Assembly: GCF_034627025.1 (NCBI RefSeq)
Contig: NZ_CP141049.1
Coordinates: forward strand, 248,001-312,000
Direction of reading: 5' to 3'
Length of the DNA: 64,000 nt
From: Microvirga lotononidis
Lineage (GTDB): Bacteria; Pseudomonadota; Alphaproteobacteria; Rhizobiales; Beijerinckiaceae
Shown here: one piece after another, positions 38,203-47,665 of the stretch
Numbering within the stretch: position 1 is the stretch's first letter
How the letters are laid out: the number at the start of each line of letters is the position of its first letter
Made by a program: the position numbers and the translations under genes
Notes under the pieces: generated by a model
Database searches by the model: none
The model's input: only the letters and a program-made list of their open reading frames with translations
Told to the model about the DNA's origin: nothing

Positions 38203-38240
38203 GACTGTTCCGGACCTTTGTGGCATGGCCGAGCGGGGCG

Positions 38241-39242
38241 TTAAACCCGCGCAGTGGCAGTAACCGAGACCTCGCGCCGGCTACGGCTGGCCTCATGTGC
38301 CGCCTCGATGCAGGCAACCACATGGCGTCCGTAGGAACCGGTAACCGGGGAGGGCGTATCGTTAATGATGCTGGCGGCGAGGGCCCGCCACTCACGCGCC
38401 ACGGCTGCGCCCATCCAGTTCGGCTCGATGGAGCCCAGAACGGGTGTCCAGACGCCACCTTTGCCCGTGGAGACGCCGTGATCGAAGTCGATCCGGATCG
38501 TCCCCTTCTCACAGACGAGATCCATGGCGAACGTGACCGCTCCATCGCGATAGCCGACGCTGGCGACTTGGCCGATCCGGCCGTCAGCAAAGCGCAGGCC
38601 GATCAGGGCCGCGTCATCGGCCTCCTGCTCGTGGAAGTAGTTACCAGCCATCGCCGTGACCCCGGCCACCGGCTGACCCATGAGCCAGATCAGCCGATCG
38701 AGTGCGTGAATGCCCGCTGTCATCAGCATCCCGCCCCCTGAAGCATGATTGAGATGCCAGGGTCGCCGGTTGCTCTCCATCCAGAGCTTGATCATCCAGC
38801 TCGACCCCAAAACCGGAGCACCGAGCACGCCCGAGTCGATAATCTCCCTGGCCCTGAGACAGGGCAGGGCGAAGTGCATCACGTGCCCGATCATAAGCTT
38901 GACCCGGGTTGCCTCTGCAGTCGCGAGCATAGCGTCGCAAGCCGCCAGGCTGGGCGCCATCGGTTTCTCAAGCAGGATATGCTTGCCGGCCCGGGCGGCC
39001 GCGATGGTGATTTCTTCGTGGAGGTGGTGCGGCGTGGCGATGAGAACGGCATCGACCATCGGATCGTCCAATAAAGCGCGCCAGTCGCTGTAACTCTTGC
39101 CCCCATGCTCAGCCGCGAAGGCAGCCGCTGCGTCCACATTCTCCCGGCAGGATGCGACGAGCCTGACCTCGTCAACGTCGGTCATGGCTCGAGCATGAAC
39201 CGCTCCGAAGTGGCCGGCCCCGATAATACCTACGCCGATCAT
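38241..39242 (-). CDS. Gfo/Idh/MocA oxidoreductase (first)
   Basis: The 333-residue NAD(P)-dependent enzyme starts MIGVGIIGAGHFGAVHARAM, a Rossmann GxGxxG motif. It carries the EKP motif in HILLEKPMAPSLAACDAML and a substrate-domain histidine in AGIHALDRLIWLMG. It overlaps the next oxidoreductase by 4 bases. In sialic-acid clusters, enzymes of this family (YjhC/NanOx type) convert 2,7-anhydro-Neu5Ac to Neu5Ac through an oxidised intermediate, so this is a candidate. Other sugar dehydrogenase roles are possible. Confidence 0.88.
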   Translation of the reverse strand: MIGVGIIGAGHFGAVHARAMTDVDEVRLVASCRENVDAAAAFAAEHGGKSYSDWRALLDDPMVDAVLIATPHHLHEEITIAAARAGKHILLEKPMAPSLAACDAMLATAEATRVKLMIGHVMHFALPCLRAREIIDSGVLGAPVLGSSWMIKLWMESNRRPWHLNHASGGGMLMTAGIHALDRLIWLMGQPVAGVTAMAGNYFHEQEADDAALIGLRFADGRIGQVASVGYRDGAVTFAMDLVCEKGTIRIDFDHGVSTGKGGVWTPVLGSIEPNWMGAAVAREWRALAASIINDTPSPVTGSYGRHVVACIEAAHEASRSRREVSVTATARV

Positions 39243-40210
39243 GCCTTTGCCTTCTCATATGCGGCATCGATGACCTTCATCGCTGCCAGGTAATCTTCGA
39301 GGCCGATAGTCGGGCGCTCACCCGAGCGAAGCCGGTCGAACGTGTCGGCCATGAACAAGCGGTAGCGCGTGCTTGGATGTTCGGGGGCGAGCACGCGGAC
39401 GTCCCCGTCATCCAGGGTCGCGCACTGTGCCGTCTCGCCTCGGTCAATGATGTAAGCATTGCCCGTGGCGATCCGCCACTCGAAGTCCCCCCCTGGAGCC
39501 ATGGAGGCGAAGGTGTAGCCTGCCTCGACCGTGAAGAGCGTTCCAGCATCGTCACACAGGACGACATGGGCGTGGTCTTCGACCGGCTGGTCATGGATGC
39601 GATTGGCGACCGAGGACGCAACGATGCGTAAGGCTCCTTCCGCAAGCGAAAGGGCCGCATCGATGCCGTGAATGCCGAGATTGCGCAGCGCTCCGCCGCC
39701 TCCAATCGTCGGGTCGAGCATCCACTCGACCCCATCCTCGCGGTAACGCAGAGGAGGGCCGTTGACGATCCGAAAATGGCAGTGGGCAATCTTGCCGAGA
39801 CGCCCTTCCGCCTCAAGCGCTACCATTGCGCCGAAAGCGGGGCCGAAGCGATTGGGAAGAGGCACAGCAACGAAAATGTCTCGTTCCTGGGCAGCCTTCA
39901 GGATCTCCATCAAGCCGCGAGTCGTGGGGGCGGCGGGCTTTTCGAGAACTATCGGAATGCCGGCGGATACCGCCTTCAAGACAAGGCCTGGAACGTCCTC
40001 GGGCGAACCCATGACGACGGCCAAGTTGGGCGTCGTCGAGAATGCCTCTTCGATATGAGCACAGGCGGGGACATCGTGGGACCGGGCAAAAACGGCTGCG
40101 CTTCTCGGGTCGCAATCCCAAACGGCTGAGATCTCACCGCCTGAGGCTCTCACCGCATCCAGATGCATCGCAGCGTGCCAGTGACTCACACCCAAGAGAC
40201 AAACCCTCAT
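39239..40210 (-). CDS. Gfo/Idh/MocA oxidoreductase (second)
   Basis: The 323-residue paralogue begins MRVCLLGVSHWHAAMHLDAV, with a modified nucleotide loop (G-x-S-H-W-H) instead of the normal GxGxxG. It contains PIVLEKPAAPTTRGLMEILK, the EKP motif, and LRNLGIHGIDAALSLAEGAL. The altered loop suggests different cofactor handling or a non-catalytic partner of the first enzyme. It is the first gene of the leftward arm and is divergent from the FadR-type regulator. The conserved start is at 40210; longer forms would run through the operator. Confidence 0.85.
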   Translation of the reverse strand: MRVCLLGVSHWHAAMHLDAVRASGGEISAVWDCDPRSAAVFARSHDVPACAHIEEAFSTTPNLAVVMGSPEDVPGLVLKAVSAGIPIVLEKPAAPTTRGLMEILKAAQERDIFVAVPLPNRFGPAFGAMVALEAEGRLGKIAHCHFRIVNGPPLRYREDGVEWMLDPTIGGGGALRNLGIHGIDAALSLAEGALRIVASSVANRIHDQPVEDHAHVVLCDDAGTLFTVEAGYTFASMAPGGDFEWRIATGNAYIIDRGETAQCATLDDGDVRVLAPEHPSTRYRLFMADTFDRLRSGERPTIGLEDYLAAMKVIDAAYEKAKA

Positions 40211-40234
40211 GTCCCATACCTGTCCAGCTGTCCA

Positions 40235-40254
40235 CTTGATGGATATCCTACAAG
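40235..40254. promoter_or_regulatory. Palindrome between the two sialic-acid arms
   Basis: CTTGATGGATATCCTACAAG pairs at 16 of 20 positions around its centre (CTTG, GGAT/ATCC, CAAG). It sits in the 112-base gap between the two divergent arms. A second small pair, CTACA (40248) and TGTAG (40261), overlaps it. GntR/FadR proteins bind dyads of this size, so it is the best operator candidate for the whole island. Confidence 0.6.
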
Positions 40255-40322
40255 CTGATATGTAGCAAGCCAGATAATGAAATTCGCCTGGATCGGGCTG
40301 CGGCCTCATAGAGGAGTGAAGA

Positions 40323-41045
40323 ATGTCCGGCTTGAAAGGCATAAAGCCCTTGACCAAGCCTCCCTCACTGCACGTGACAGTGCAGGAGAGCTTGCGCGGC
40401 TATATCGAGGACAATCAGCTCAAAGCCGGAGACGCGCTGCCGCCTGAGTCCTTCCTCGCTCAGCAGCTCGGCGTCAGCCGCAACTCTGTTCGAGAAGCGA
40501 TCAAGGCGCTCGAGTCGGTAGGGATTCTGGAGACCCGCCGCGGCATTGGCGTCTTCGTAAAGGAATTTTCGTTCCAGCCGCTTCTGGACAATCTCGCCTA
40601 TGGGCTCGGTGACGCCTTGCGGGATGTCGAAGAGCTTCGCGAGCTGCGGCGCGTTCTCGAGACCGGGCTCATTCACAAGACCGTAGAGATGATCAGCGAG
40701 GAAGATCTCGCTGCTTTGCGTCAAGTCACGGAGCGCATGCGGCAGCGAGCCGAGCGCGCCGAGAGCTTCGCTGAGGAAGACGAGCAATTCCACCGGCTGC
40801 TGTTTCGCTGCCAGAACAACCGAATGCTCACCGGCCTGATCGAGGTCTTCTGGAGAGCCTTCTACAAGGCATCCAACTTCGCCAATCTGGCCAATTCCGA
40901 CCCGCTCTCCACGTGGCGCGACCACCATGAGATCGTTGAGGCGGTTGCGGCGCGCGATGTCGAACGAGCCCGAGAGAGGCTCGACAAGCACTACGAGGGC
41001 ATTCTCGAAGTAATCGCCAATAACAGAAAGTCGACCGAAGGTTAG
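40323..41045 (+). CDS. FadR-subfamily GntR regulator of the sialic-acid island
   Basis: The 240-residue protein has a winged HTH (LPPESFLAQQLGVSRNSVRE, then AIKALESVGILETRRGIGVF) and an all-helical FCD ligand domain with metal-ligand positions (EEDEQFHRLLFRCQNNRM; TWRDHHEIVEAVAARDVE). The FadR group includes NanR, which releases DNA on binding sialic acid. Its position as first gene of the rightward arm, 9 bases before the binding-protein gene, supports a NanR-like role. The name NanR is inferred from context. Confidence 0.9.
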   Translation: MSGLKGIKPLTKPPSLHVTVQESLRGYIEDNQLKAGDALPPESFLAQQLGVSRNSVREAIKALESVGILETRRGIGVFVKEFSFQPLLDNLAYGLGDALRDVEELRELRRVLETGLIHKTVEMISEEDLAALRQVTERMRQRAERAESFAEEDEQFHRLLFRCQNNRMLTGLIEVFWRAFYKASNFANLANSDPLSTWRDHHEIVEAVAARDVERARERLDKHYEGILEVIANNRKSTEG

Positions 41046-41054
41046 AGGGAGGAA

Positions 41055-42641
41055 ATGATGCAACTGAAAGCTTTGACACGAACCATCTCCGTCGCGGCGT
41101 TTCTCGGAGCAACGGCTCTGACGACTGCGGCGGCGGCCCAGGAGCAGAAGACCATCACCGGCGGCTTTGACGTCGGTCCAGGCGGCTTCCAAGGCAACTT
41201 CAACCCGCTGGCGGCGACGGGCGGATTCACTTGGCTCAACGTCTACTTCGAGCCTTTGGTCAACTATAATGCTGATCTGACAGCGATCGACGGTGCTCTC
41301 GCCACCGAATATTCGGTCAACGCTGACAAAACCGAGTACACCTTCAAACTCGCCAAGGAGACTTGGCACGACGGCAAGCCCTTCACGTCCAAGGATGTGA
41401 AGTTTACGGTCGACCTTGCCAAGAACGGCGAGACCGGAACAGTCTTTGCCGCCCGTCTCAATGCGGTCTCCTCCGTTGAGACGCCCGATGAACGTACCGC
41501 AATCATCAAGCTCTCGCGTCCGGACGCCGGCTTCCTGGCGACGCTGACAAAGCTCATGATCCTTCCGGAGCATGCGCTTGCCGGCACAACGCCGAAGGAG
41601 CTGGCGACCAGCACGTGGTGGGCGACCAAGCCGGTTGGAACCGGACCCTTCAAGTTCAAGCAATATGTGACCGACCAGTACGTCGAACTGGTGGCCGACG
41701 ACGACTACCGCCTCGGTCGCCCGAAGGTGGACCGCGTGATCAACCGCTATTTCAAGAACACGGCCGCGGCCGTGGCGGCGCTGCGCGCGGGCGAAATCCA
41801 GTTCACCTATGTCGAGCCCGACGACGTTGCAGTCTTCAAGGACAACAAAGATTTCCACGTCATCGAGGGGCAATCCTTCGTCGTCAACTATCTCGGCTTC
41901 AACCAACAGGTCCCGCTCTGGAAGGACGTCCGCGTGCGGCAAGCCGTGATGCACGCCATAGACCGCCAAGCCATCATCGACAGCCTCTATGGCGGAGCCG
42001 CGACCGCTGCCAACTGCGGCTATGTCGCCAAACAGCTTGTCCCGGAAGGCCTGAACCCTTACCAGTACGACCCGGCCAAGGCCAAGGCCCTCCTGGCGGA
42101 AGCGGGCTGGGACAAGATCAATGGCAACAAGCCAGTCACTTGGCTCACCTATTACAACACACCCCAGGCTGCCAACGTCATGGCGGCCGTTCAGGCGATG
42201 CTCGCGCAGGTCGGTATCAACGTGGTGCCACGCGTGGTCGACACGCCGACCTACAACGGCATCATTTACGCCGGCAACCCAGATTTCAGCCAGTTCCCGC
42301 TGGTCTATGCCGGCCTGCAGAACGGCCCTGATCCGTTGGGCATCAACATCGGCCTGAACGCGGCCCAGAAGCCCCCAGCGGGGGCAAACTTCTTGCGCAT
42401 TGACATGCCGGAGTTGACCAAGGCGCTGGATGCTGCGTTGGCCGAGACGAACCCGCAGCAGCTCGATGCGCGCTACCAGGATGTGTGCAAGGCGATGAAC
42501 GCGAATCTGCCGTGGGCGACCATGTGGGTGGCCAACCGTTACGGCGTCGCCTCGACAAAGCTCAAGGACTTCGTCTGGGTGCCGGCTCCAGCTGGCGGAC
42601 CCTACAGCGCGCACCCGGAGAAATGGTCGATCGAGAAGTAA
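41055..42641 (+). CDS. Periplasmic binding protein, peptide/Sat type (SBP family 5)
   Basis: The 528-residue lipid- or signal-peptide-exported protein begins with a Sec signal (TRTISVAAFLGATALTTAAA, cleavage near AQEQ). Family 5 marks are LVNYNADLTAIDGALATEYS, DKTEYTFKLAKETWHDGKPF and VRQAVMHAIDRQAIIDSLYG. Similar proteins bind di- or oligopeptides, nickel or, as SatA, sialic acid. With NanA, NanEK, NagA and NanM genes around it, Neu5Ac or a derivative is the likely ligand. The ribosome site GAGGGAGGAA is strong. Confidence 0.9.
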   Translation: MMQLKALTRTISVAAFLGATALTTAAAAQEQKTITGGFDVGPGGFQGNFNPLAATGGFTWLNVYFEPLVNYNADLTAIDGALATEYSVNADKTEYTFKLAKETWHDGKPFTSKDVKFTVDLAKNGETGTVFAARLNAVSSVETPDERTAIIKLSRPDAGFLATLTKLMILPEHALAGTTPKELATSTWWATKPVGTGPFKFKQYVTDQYVELVADDDYRLGRPKVDRVINRYFKNTAAAVAALRAGEIQFTYVEPDDVAVFKDNKDFHVIEGQSFVVNYLGFNQQVPLWKDVRVRQAVMHAIDRQAIIDSLYGGAATAANCGYVAKQLVPEGLNPYQYDPAKAKALLAEAGWDKINGNKPVTWLTYYNTPQAANVMAAVQAMLAQVGINVVPRVVDTPTYNGIIYAGNPDFSQFPLVYAGLQNGPDPLGINIGLNAAQKPPAGANFLRIDMPELTKALDAALAETNPQQLDARYQDVCKAMNANLPWATMWVANRYGVASTKLKDFVWVPAPAGGPYSAHPEKWSIEK

Positions 42642-42658
42642 GTTCATCTGTCGGAGCA

Positions 42659-42698
42659 TCGGGAAGGCGGCCTGCTCAGGCTTTAGCTGCCTTCCCGA
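42659..42698 (+). promoter_or_regulatory. Hairpin after the binding-protein gene
   Basis: TCGGGAAGGC and GCCTTCCCGA form 10-base arms with a 20-base loop that can pair further. It lies between the abundant binding-protein cistron and the permease gene. Such structures commonly protect the upstream mRNA and lower downstream expression. Confidence 0.7.
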
Positions 42699-42716
42699 AA
42701 CTACAAGGGCATTCTC

Positions 42717-43676
42717 ATGCTGCCATATATCCTGAGGCGACTTGCCACCGGCCTGTTGATGCTCGTCGCCCTAAGCATGCTCGTCTTCATCCTTCTGCGT
42801 CTAGCGCCGGGTGATCCGATCGACGCCTATGTGAATCCCAATGTTGCCATGTCCCAAGCGGAGATGGATGCTCTAAGAACACGTCTCGGGCTGGATCAGC
42901 CCTTACCCATTCAGTATCTCGCATGGCTGCAGGCTGCCGCCACCGGTGATCTCGGCTACTCGATCCAGCGCAATGGCGTGAGGGTTCTGCCCCTCGTCCT
43001 TGAACGGATAGGCCCCACCATCCTGCTGATGGCAGCCGGGCTTGCTATCGCAATCGTGACCGGCATTGCAGCAGGCATCCTCAGCGCTGTCAGGCGCAAT
43101 TCCCCGACGGACATCGGCTTTTCCGTCGTCGCCTTCATTGGCATTTCCAGCCCGGCCTTCCTGACGGCAATCCTCGGACTTTATCTGTTCTCAGTGGTTC
43201 TTCACTGGGCACCGTCCGGTGGGATGCTGACACCTGGCGCTCCATTCTCGGTCAGTGACCTCCTGTCTCACCTCATCTTGCCCGCGTGCCTCCTGTCAAT
43301 CGGCCACGCTGCGCTGATCATGCGCTACATGCGCGCGTCACTCCTTGAGGTCTTGAACCAGGATTATGTCCGCACCGCGCGGGCAAAGGGCGTCAAGGAG
43401 TTCTGGGTAATCATGAAGCATGCGGTTCGTAACGCGCTCCTGCCGGTCGTGACTCTCATCGGGTCAACCATCGGCATCGCCGTAGGCGGCGCGATCTTCA
43501 TCGAGAGCGTGTTCAACTGGCCCGGCATGGGCCTGCTGTTGATCAATGCCGTCGACACCCGTGACTACCCGGTCATCATGGGAGCCACGCTCATCATCGG
43601 AGCCTGCGTCATCGTGGTCAATCTCCTGACCGACATTGCTTATGCCGCAGTCGATCCCCGCATCCAGGTGGCCTGA
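42717..43676 (+). CDS. ABC permease, DppB/OppB type
   Basis: The 319-residue inner-membrane protein reads [20 protein letters not shown], typical of DppB, with [15 protein letters not shown] in the first periplasmic loop. The EAA loop is [20 protein letters not shown], and six helices are visible. It forms the import channel with the DppC-type partner, whose gene starts 2 bases after this stop. Confidence 0.94.
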   Translation: MLPYILRRLATGLLMLVALSMLVFILLRLAPGDPIDAYVNPNVAMSQAEMDALRTRLGLDQPLPIQYLAWLQAAATGDLGYSIQRNGVRVLPLVLERIGPTILLMAAGLAIAIVTGIAAGILSAVRRNSPTDIGFSVVAFIGISSPAFLTAILGLYLFSVVLHWAPSGGMLTPGAPFSVSDLLSHLILPACLLSIGHAALIMRYMRASLLEVLNQDYVRTARAKGVKEFWVIMKHAVRNALLPVVTLIGSTIGIAVGGAIFIESVFNWPGMGLLLINAVDTRDYPVIMGATLIIGACVIVVNLLTDIAYAAVDPRIQVA

Positions 43677-43678
43677 CA

Positions 43679-44560
43679 ATGAGCGCTGCAGTTGCTGTCC
43701 CTGGATCCAGCCAAGGGCCGACGGCCCGGGCCCTCGGTCGTTTTGTCACCAACCGGCTCGCGTTGGCGGGACTTGTCGTCCTCGCTGCCATTCTCATTGC
43801 GATCCTGACCTATCCACTCTGGTGGACGTATACGCCCAACCAGATTGACCTGCGGGCCCTCAATAAGGGTCCCAGCGCCAGCCACTGGTTTGGAACCGAT
43901 GGTGTCGGGCGCGACGTCTTCGCGCGTCTGATGCAGGGTGGCCGTATCTCGCTCCTCGTCGCCGTCACATCGGTCGCGGTTTCGCTCGTGATCGGCTTCC
44001 TTGTGGGTGCCGTGTCGGCCTTCAGCGGCGGCTTAGCAGACGGGGCCATCATGCGTCTCGTTGATCTCGCCATGACGCTCCCGCCGGTGATCCTGCTGCT
44101 TGTGCTCGCATCTATCGTGGGGACGGGCATCGTGCCTACAATCGCCGTGATCTCGCTGCTCTCCTGGCCCGTGCTGTCCCGCATGGTCCGCGCCCGCCTT
44201 CTCGAGCTGCGTGAGCGTGACTTCGTTGTCGCCGCACGTGGCATGGGCGCCGGGATGGGTCACCTGCTGTTCCGACACGGGCTCCCAAACTGCATCGACA
44301 TCCTAGTCGTCTACGCAACCCTGCAGATCGCCAATGCCATCCTGCTCGAGGCTGGCCTCTCCTTCCTCGGACTCGGGATTGCTCCCCCGGAGGCCAGTTG
44401 GGGCAACATGCTGAACGCAGCGCGCTCAACCAGCGTGCTCGAGCAGTATGTCTGGCAATGGATGTTTCCCGGCGCAGCGCTCGTCATCACGGTGCTGGCG
44501 ATCAACTTCGTTGGCGACGGCCTGCGCGACGCCTTCGATCCCCGTTCCGATCTTCAATAA
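43679..44560 (+). CDS. ABC permease, DppC/OppC type
   Basis: The 293-residue partner permease has a soluble N-terminus, then [20 protein letters not shown] as helix 1. [20 protein letters not shown] is the conserved DppC signature, and the EAA loop is [20 protein letters not shown]. The C-terminus [17 protein letters not shown] is standard. It completes the membrane part of the island's importer. Confidence 0.94.
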   Translation: MSAAVAVPGSSQGPTARALGRFVTNRLALAGLVVLAAILIAILTYPLWWTYTPNQIDLRALNKGPSASHWFGTDGVGRDVFARLMQGGRISLLVAVTSVAVSLVIGFLVGAVSAFSGGLADGAIMRLVDLAMTLPPVILLLVLASIVGTGIVPTIAVISLLSWPVLSRMVRARLLELRERDFVVAARGMGAGMGHLLFRHGLPNCIDILVVYATLQIANAILLEAGLSFLGLGIAPPEASWGNMLNAARSTSVLEQYVWQWMFPGAALVITVLAINFVGDGLRDAFDPRSDLQ

Positions 44561-44580
44561 CCAAGCTACAAAGGTTCACT

Positions 44581-45498
44581 ATGACCAATCTCCGCGGCGT
44601 CGTTCCTCCCGTTGTCACTCCTCTGACCGAGAACTTTGAGGTCGACTATCCCTCCTATACCAAGGTTCTGGAACATCTCATTGCAGGCGGCGTGCATGGC
44701 CTCTTCGTGCTCGGCTCGACGAGTGAGGTGATCTTCCACGATGAGGCAACCCGGCGCCAGATCCTCGAACACACCGTGAAGGTGGTGAACGGACGCCTGC
44801 CGGTTTTGGCCGGTGTTATCGATCCGACGACCGACCGGGTCATCGGCCACGCCAGAGCGGCGCAGTCGATCGGGGTCGACGCCGTGGTGGTGACGGCTCC
44901 CTTCTATACCCGCACGAGCCAGCCGGAGGTCGCTGACCATTTCCGCTACGTGCGTGAAGCGATTGATCTACCCGTCATCGCCTACGACATTCCGGTCTGT
45001 GTTCACACCAAGCTGGACCGCAAGACAACGGTGACCCTAGCCCGCGAGGGCACCATTGCCGGGCTCAAGGACTCGAGTGGCGACGACGGCAACTTCCGGT
45101 TCTGCCTGCTAGATCTCATGGACAAGCCCGACGTCTTCCTCATGACGGGTTCTGAGATCGTCGTCGACAATGCCCTCCAGATGGGAGCGCATGGTGTGGT
45201 CCCGGGCCTCGCGAATGTGGACCCGCACGGCTATGTGCGGCTGTGGAACCACGCTCAGGTGGGGAATTGGGAAGCAGCGCGCAAGGAGCAGGAGCGCCTG
45301 TGCCGCCTTTTTGAGATGGTCTGGGTCTCGCTCCCCCGCACCAGTGCAGGTTCAGCAGGGGTCGGCGCTTTCAAGACGGCGATGCGCGCCCTCGGGGTCA
45401 TTGCCACTAACACGATGGCCCGGCCTCAGCGCTCCCTCAATGCCGAGGAAGCCGCACAGGTGGAAGAAATCGTCCGTGCCGCTGGACTCGCGAGCTGA
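44581..45498 (+). CDS. nanA: DHDPS/NanA-family aldolase (putative sialic acid lyase)
   Basis: The 305-residue class I aldolase has [31 protein letters not shown], the catalytic tyrosine 135 in IAYDIPV and the Schiff-base lysine 163 in [10 protein letters not shown]. It would split N-acetylneuraminate into ManNAc and pyruvate, feeding NanEK. DHDPS-type proteins share this motif set, but the island context favours the lyase role. It lies between the permease and ATPase genes, an unusual position within a transporter operon. Confidence 0.87.
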   Translation: MTNLRGVVPPVVTPLTENFEVDYPSYTKVLEHLIAGGVHGLFVLGSTSEVIFHDEATRRQILEHTVKVVNGRLPVLAGVIDPTTDRVIGHARAAQSIGVDAVVVTAPFYTRTSQPEVADHFRYVREAIDLPVIAYDIPVCVHTKLDRKTTVTLAREGTIAGLKDSSGDDGNFRFCLLDLMDKPDVFLMTGSEIVVDNALQMGAHGVVPGLANVDPHGYVRLWNHAQVGNWEAARKEQERLCRLFEMVWVSLPRTSAGSAGVGAFKTAMRALGVIATNTMARPQRSLNAEEAAQVEEIVRAAGLAS

Positions 45499-45502
45499 AG
45501 CC

Positions 45503-46513
45503 ATGCATGTCGCCCCGATCCTGGATATCTCTGGCCTCAAGACGGTGTTTCGCATTGGCGGCCGTCCGGTCGCCGCCGTACAGGATCTGAATCTGACGAT
45601 TGCGCCAGGCGAAACCCTGGCGCTCGTCGGCGAGTCTGGATCGGGCAAGTCCGTCACCAGCCTGTCGGTCATGGGGCTTCTCCCCAGAGGCGTGGGGCAG
45701 GTGGCCGAGGGCACAATCCTGTTTCGTGGCAAGACGGGGCTGACGCAGGACCTCACAAAACTCGATGCCGAGGGTCTGCGGCAGATCCGAGGCAATGACA
45801 TCGCCATGGTCTTCCAGGAGCCCATGACGAGCCTCAACCCGGTCTATACAATCGGCGAGCAGATCGCCGAGCCCATGCGCATCCATCTCGGTCGCAGCCA
45901 CAAGGATGCGGCGGCTGCCGCGATCAAACTCCTGGCCGATGTCGGCATCCCCGATCCCGAGCGGCGTGCCAGACAGTATCCGCACGAACTCTCAGGCGGC
46001 ATGCGCCAGCGTGCCACCATCGCGATGGCGCTTGCCTGTGATCCGGTCCTTCTGATTGCCGATGAGCCGACCACCGCGCTCGACGTGACGATCCAAGCCC
46101 AGATCCTCGACCTCCTGCAGAAGCTGCAGGCGGAGCGGGGCATGGGGATCCTGTTCGTCACCCATAACTTGGGCGTGGTGGCGGAGATCGCTGACCGGGT
46201 GGCGGTGATGTATGCCGGCCGGATCGTCGAGACGGGCACCGTTGCCGAGGTATTTGCACATCCACGCCATCCCTACACAATAGGGCTGATGCGGTCGATC
46301 CCGAAGCTGGGAGAAGCGACCGCATTGAAGCGGCAAGGCACCCCGCTACCGACGATTGCAGGCTCGGTACCGAGCCTCATCCAGCTTCCGAACGGCTGCT
46401 CGTTCGCCCCACGCTGCCCCTATGCCATCGACGCATGCTGGGCGGACGTTCCACCCTTGTATGATACAGGCACTGGTCAAAGGAGCCGCTGCATCAGATG
46501 GCAGGAGGTCTAA
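45503..46513 (+). CDS. ABC ATPase, DppD/OppD type
   Basis: The 336-residue ATPase has Walker [22 protein letters not shown]-loop [14 protein letters not shown], signature [20 protein letters not shown] and Walker [17 protein letters not shown]. The oligopeptide-ATPase C-terminal region includes [16 protein letters not shown], a cysteine cluster known in this family to bind Fe-S or metal. It pairs with the DppF-type ATPase just downstream. Confidence 0.95.
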   Translation: MHVAPILDISGLKTVFRIGGRPVAAVQDLNLTIAPGETLALVGESGSGKSVTSLSVMGLLPRGVGQVAEGTILFRGKTGLTQDLTKLDAEGLRQIRGNDIAMVFQEPMTSLNPVYTIGEQIAEPMRIHLGRSHKDAAAAAIKLLADVGIPDPERRARQYPHELSGGMRQRATIAMALACDPVLLIADEPTTALDVTIQAQILDLLQKLQAERGMGILFVTHNLGVVAEIADRVAVMYAGRIVETGTVAEVFAHPRHPYTIGLMRSIPKLGEATALKRQGTPLPTIAGSVPSLIQLPNGCSFAPRCPYAIDACWADVPPLYDTGTGQRSRCIRWQEV

Positions 46514-46515
46514 AC

Positions 46516-47484
46516 ATGCAGGAGCCGCTGCTCTCGGTCAGGGGCCTGACCAAGCATTTCAAGCCAACAGGCTTTTCCCGCGGATCCATCGTTCGCGCGA
46601 TCGAGAACGTCTCCTTTGATGTACCACGCGGAAAGGTCGTCGGCCTCGTAGGCGAGTCAGGCAGCGGAAAAACCACAATCGGGCGGTCTGTACTGCGCTT
46701 GATCGAGCCAACGTCCGGCGAGGTGCGCTTCAATGGGATCGACATTACGAAGCTCTCTGCGGCCCAGCTGCGCCGCCAACGCAAGAGCATGCAGTACATT
46801 TTCCAGGATCCATTCGCGAGCCTGTCGCCGCGCATGACCATCGGGCAAATCCTGACGGAAGGTCTCGAAATCCAGCATGTAGGGGCGCGCCAAGAGCGAA
46901 TGCAACGCGCGAAGGCCGCTCTCGCTGCAGTCGACCTACCGGCCGACGCCTTCGGCCGCTATGCGCATGAATTCTCAGGCGGGCAGCGCCAGCGCATCGG
47001 GATCGCGCGAGCCTTGGCACTCGGACCCCAGCTGATCGTGGCCGACGAACCTGTTTCGGCGCTCGACGTCTCGATCCAGGCTCAGATCGTCAATCTGCTG
47101 CGTGATCTGCAGATCCGCCTCGGATTGACGATGCTGTTCATCTCGCACGACCTGGCGGTCGTCGAATACATCTGTGATACGGTCATCGTTCTCTACCTGG
47201 GGCGCATCATGGAGATTGCGCCGAGCGAGAAGCTCTATGCTGATCCGCGTCATCCCTATACACGGGCTCTGCTCTCGGCGATCCCGTCGCCAGATCCCAC
47301 CAAGGCCCGTACGCGGCAGATTCTGACTGGGGATATCCCCAGCCCCGCCAATCCGCCCTCCGGGTGTGTGTTCCGCACCCGTTGTCCGCACGCTGCTGAG
47401 CAATGTGCGGCGGTGGTGCCTCCACTCGAAGAAGTCTCCCCTGGTCACTTCAAGGCCTGCATCCGACGCGACGTCAGCGGGTGA
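46516..47484 (+). CDS. ABC ATPase, DppF/OppF type
   Basis: The 322-residue second ATPase has Walker [22 protein letters not shown]-loop [15 protein letters not shown], signature [20 protein letters not shown] and Walker [16 protein letters not shown]. The C-terminal cysteine cluster is [15 protein letters not shown]. The start at 46516 follows AGGAGGT by 6 bases; an upstream ATG at 46498 would overlap the DppD-type gene and lacks a better site. Confidence 0.95.
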   Translation: MQEPLLSVRGLTKHFKPTGFSRGSIVRAIENVSFDVPRGKVVGLVGESGSGKTTIGRSVLRLIEPTSGEVRFNGIDITKLSAAQLRRQRKSMQYIFQDPFASLSPRMTIGQILTEGLEIQHVGARQERMQRAKAALAAVDLPADAFGRYAHEFSGGQRQRIGIARALALGPQLIVADEPVSALDVSIQAQIVNLLRDLQIRLGLTMLFISHDLAVVEYICDTVIVLYLGRIMEIAPSEKLYADPRHPYTRALLSAIPSPDPTKARTRQILTGDIPSPANPPSGCVFRTRCPHAAEQCAAVVPPLEEVSPGHFKACIRRDVSG

Positions 47485-47665
47485 CGGATTGTTGCGTCAG
47501 GTCACGTGGTTCATGGAGGAAATAAAGACAATCCCGAGCTGCGATCCCGCGGCCGTCCCGAGTGCAAGCAGGACTTTTGCAGAGCAGACCCTGCTATTTC
47601 AAGAGTTTCTTCGGGAGAAGACAGTTCACCAGACTTTCACCACAGAAAAACCAGGAGGGAGGCCC

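Noticed and set aside
40365..42659. 764-codon open frame on the minus strand
   Set aside because: It is antisense to the FadR regulator and the binding-protein gene, both of which have clear motifs.
41055..47484. Dipeptide importer
   Set aside because: The components are of the Dpp/Opp type, but the aldolase inside the operon and the surrounding nan/nag genes argue for a sialic-acid (Sat-like) importer.
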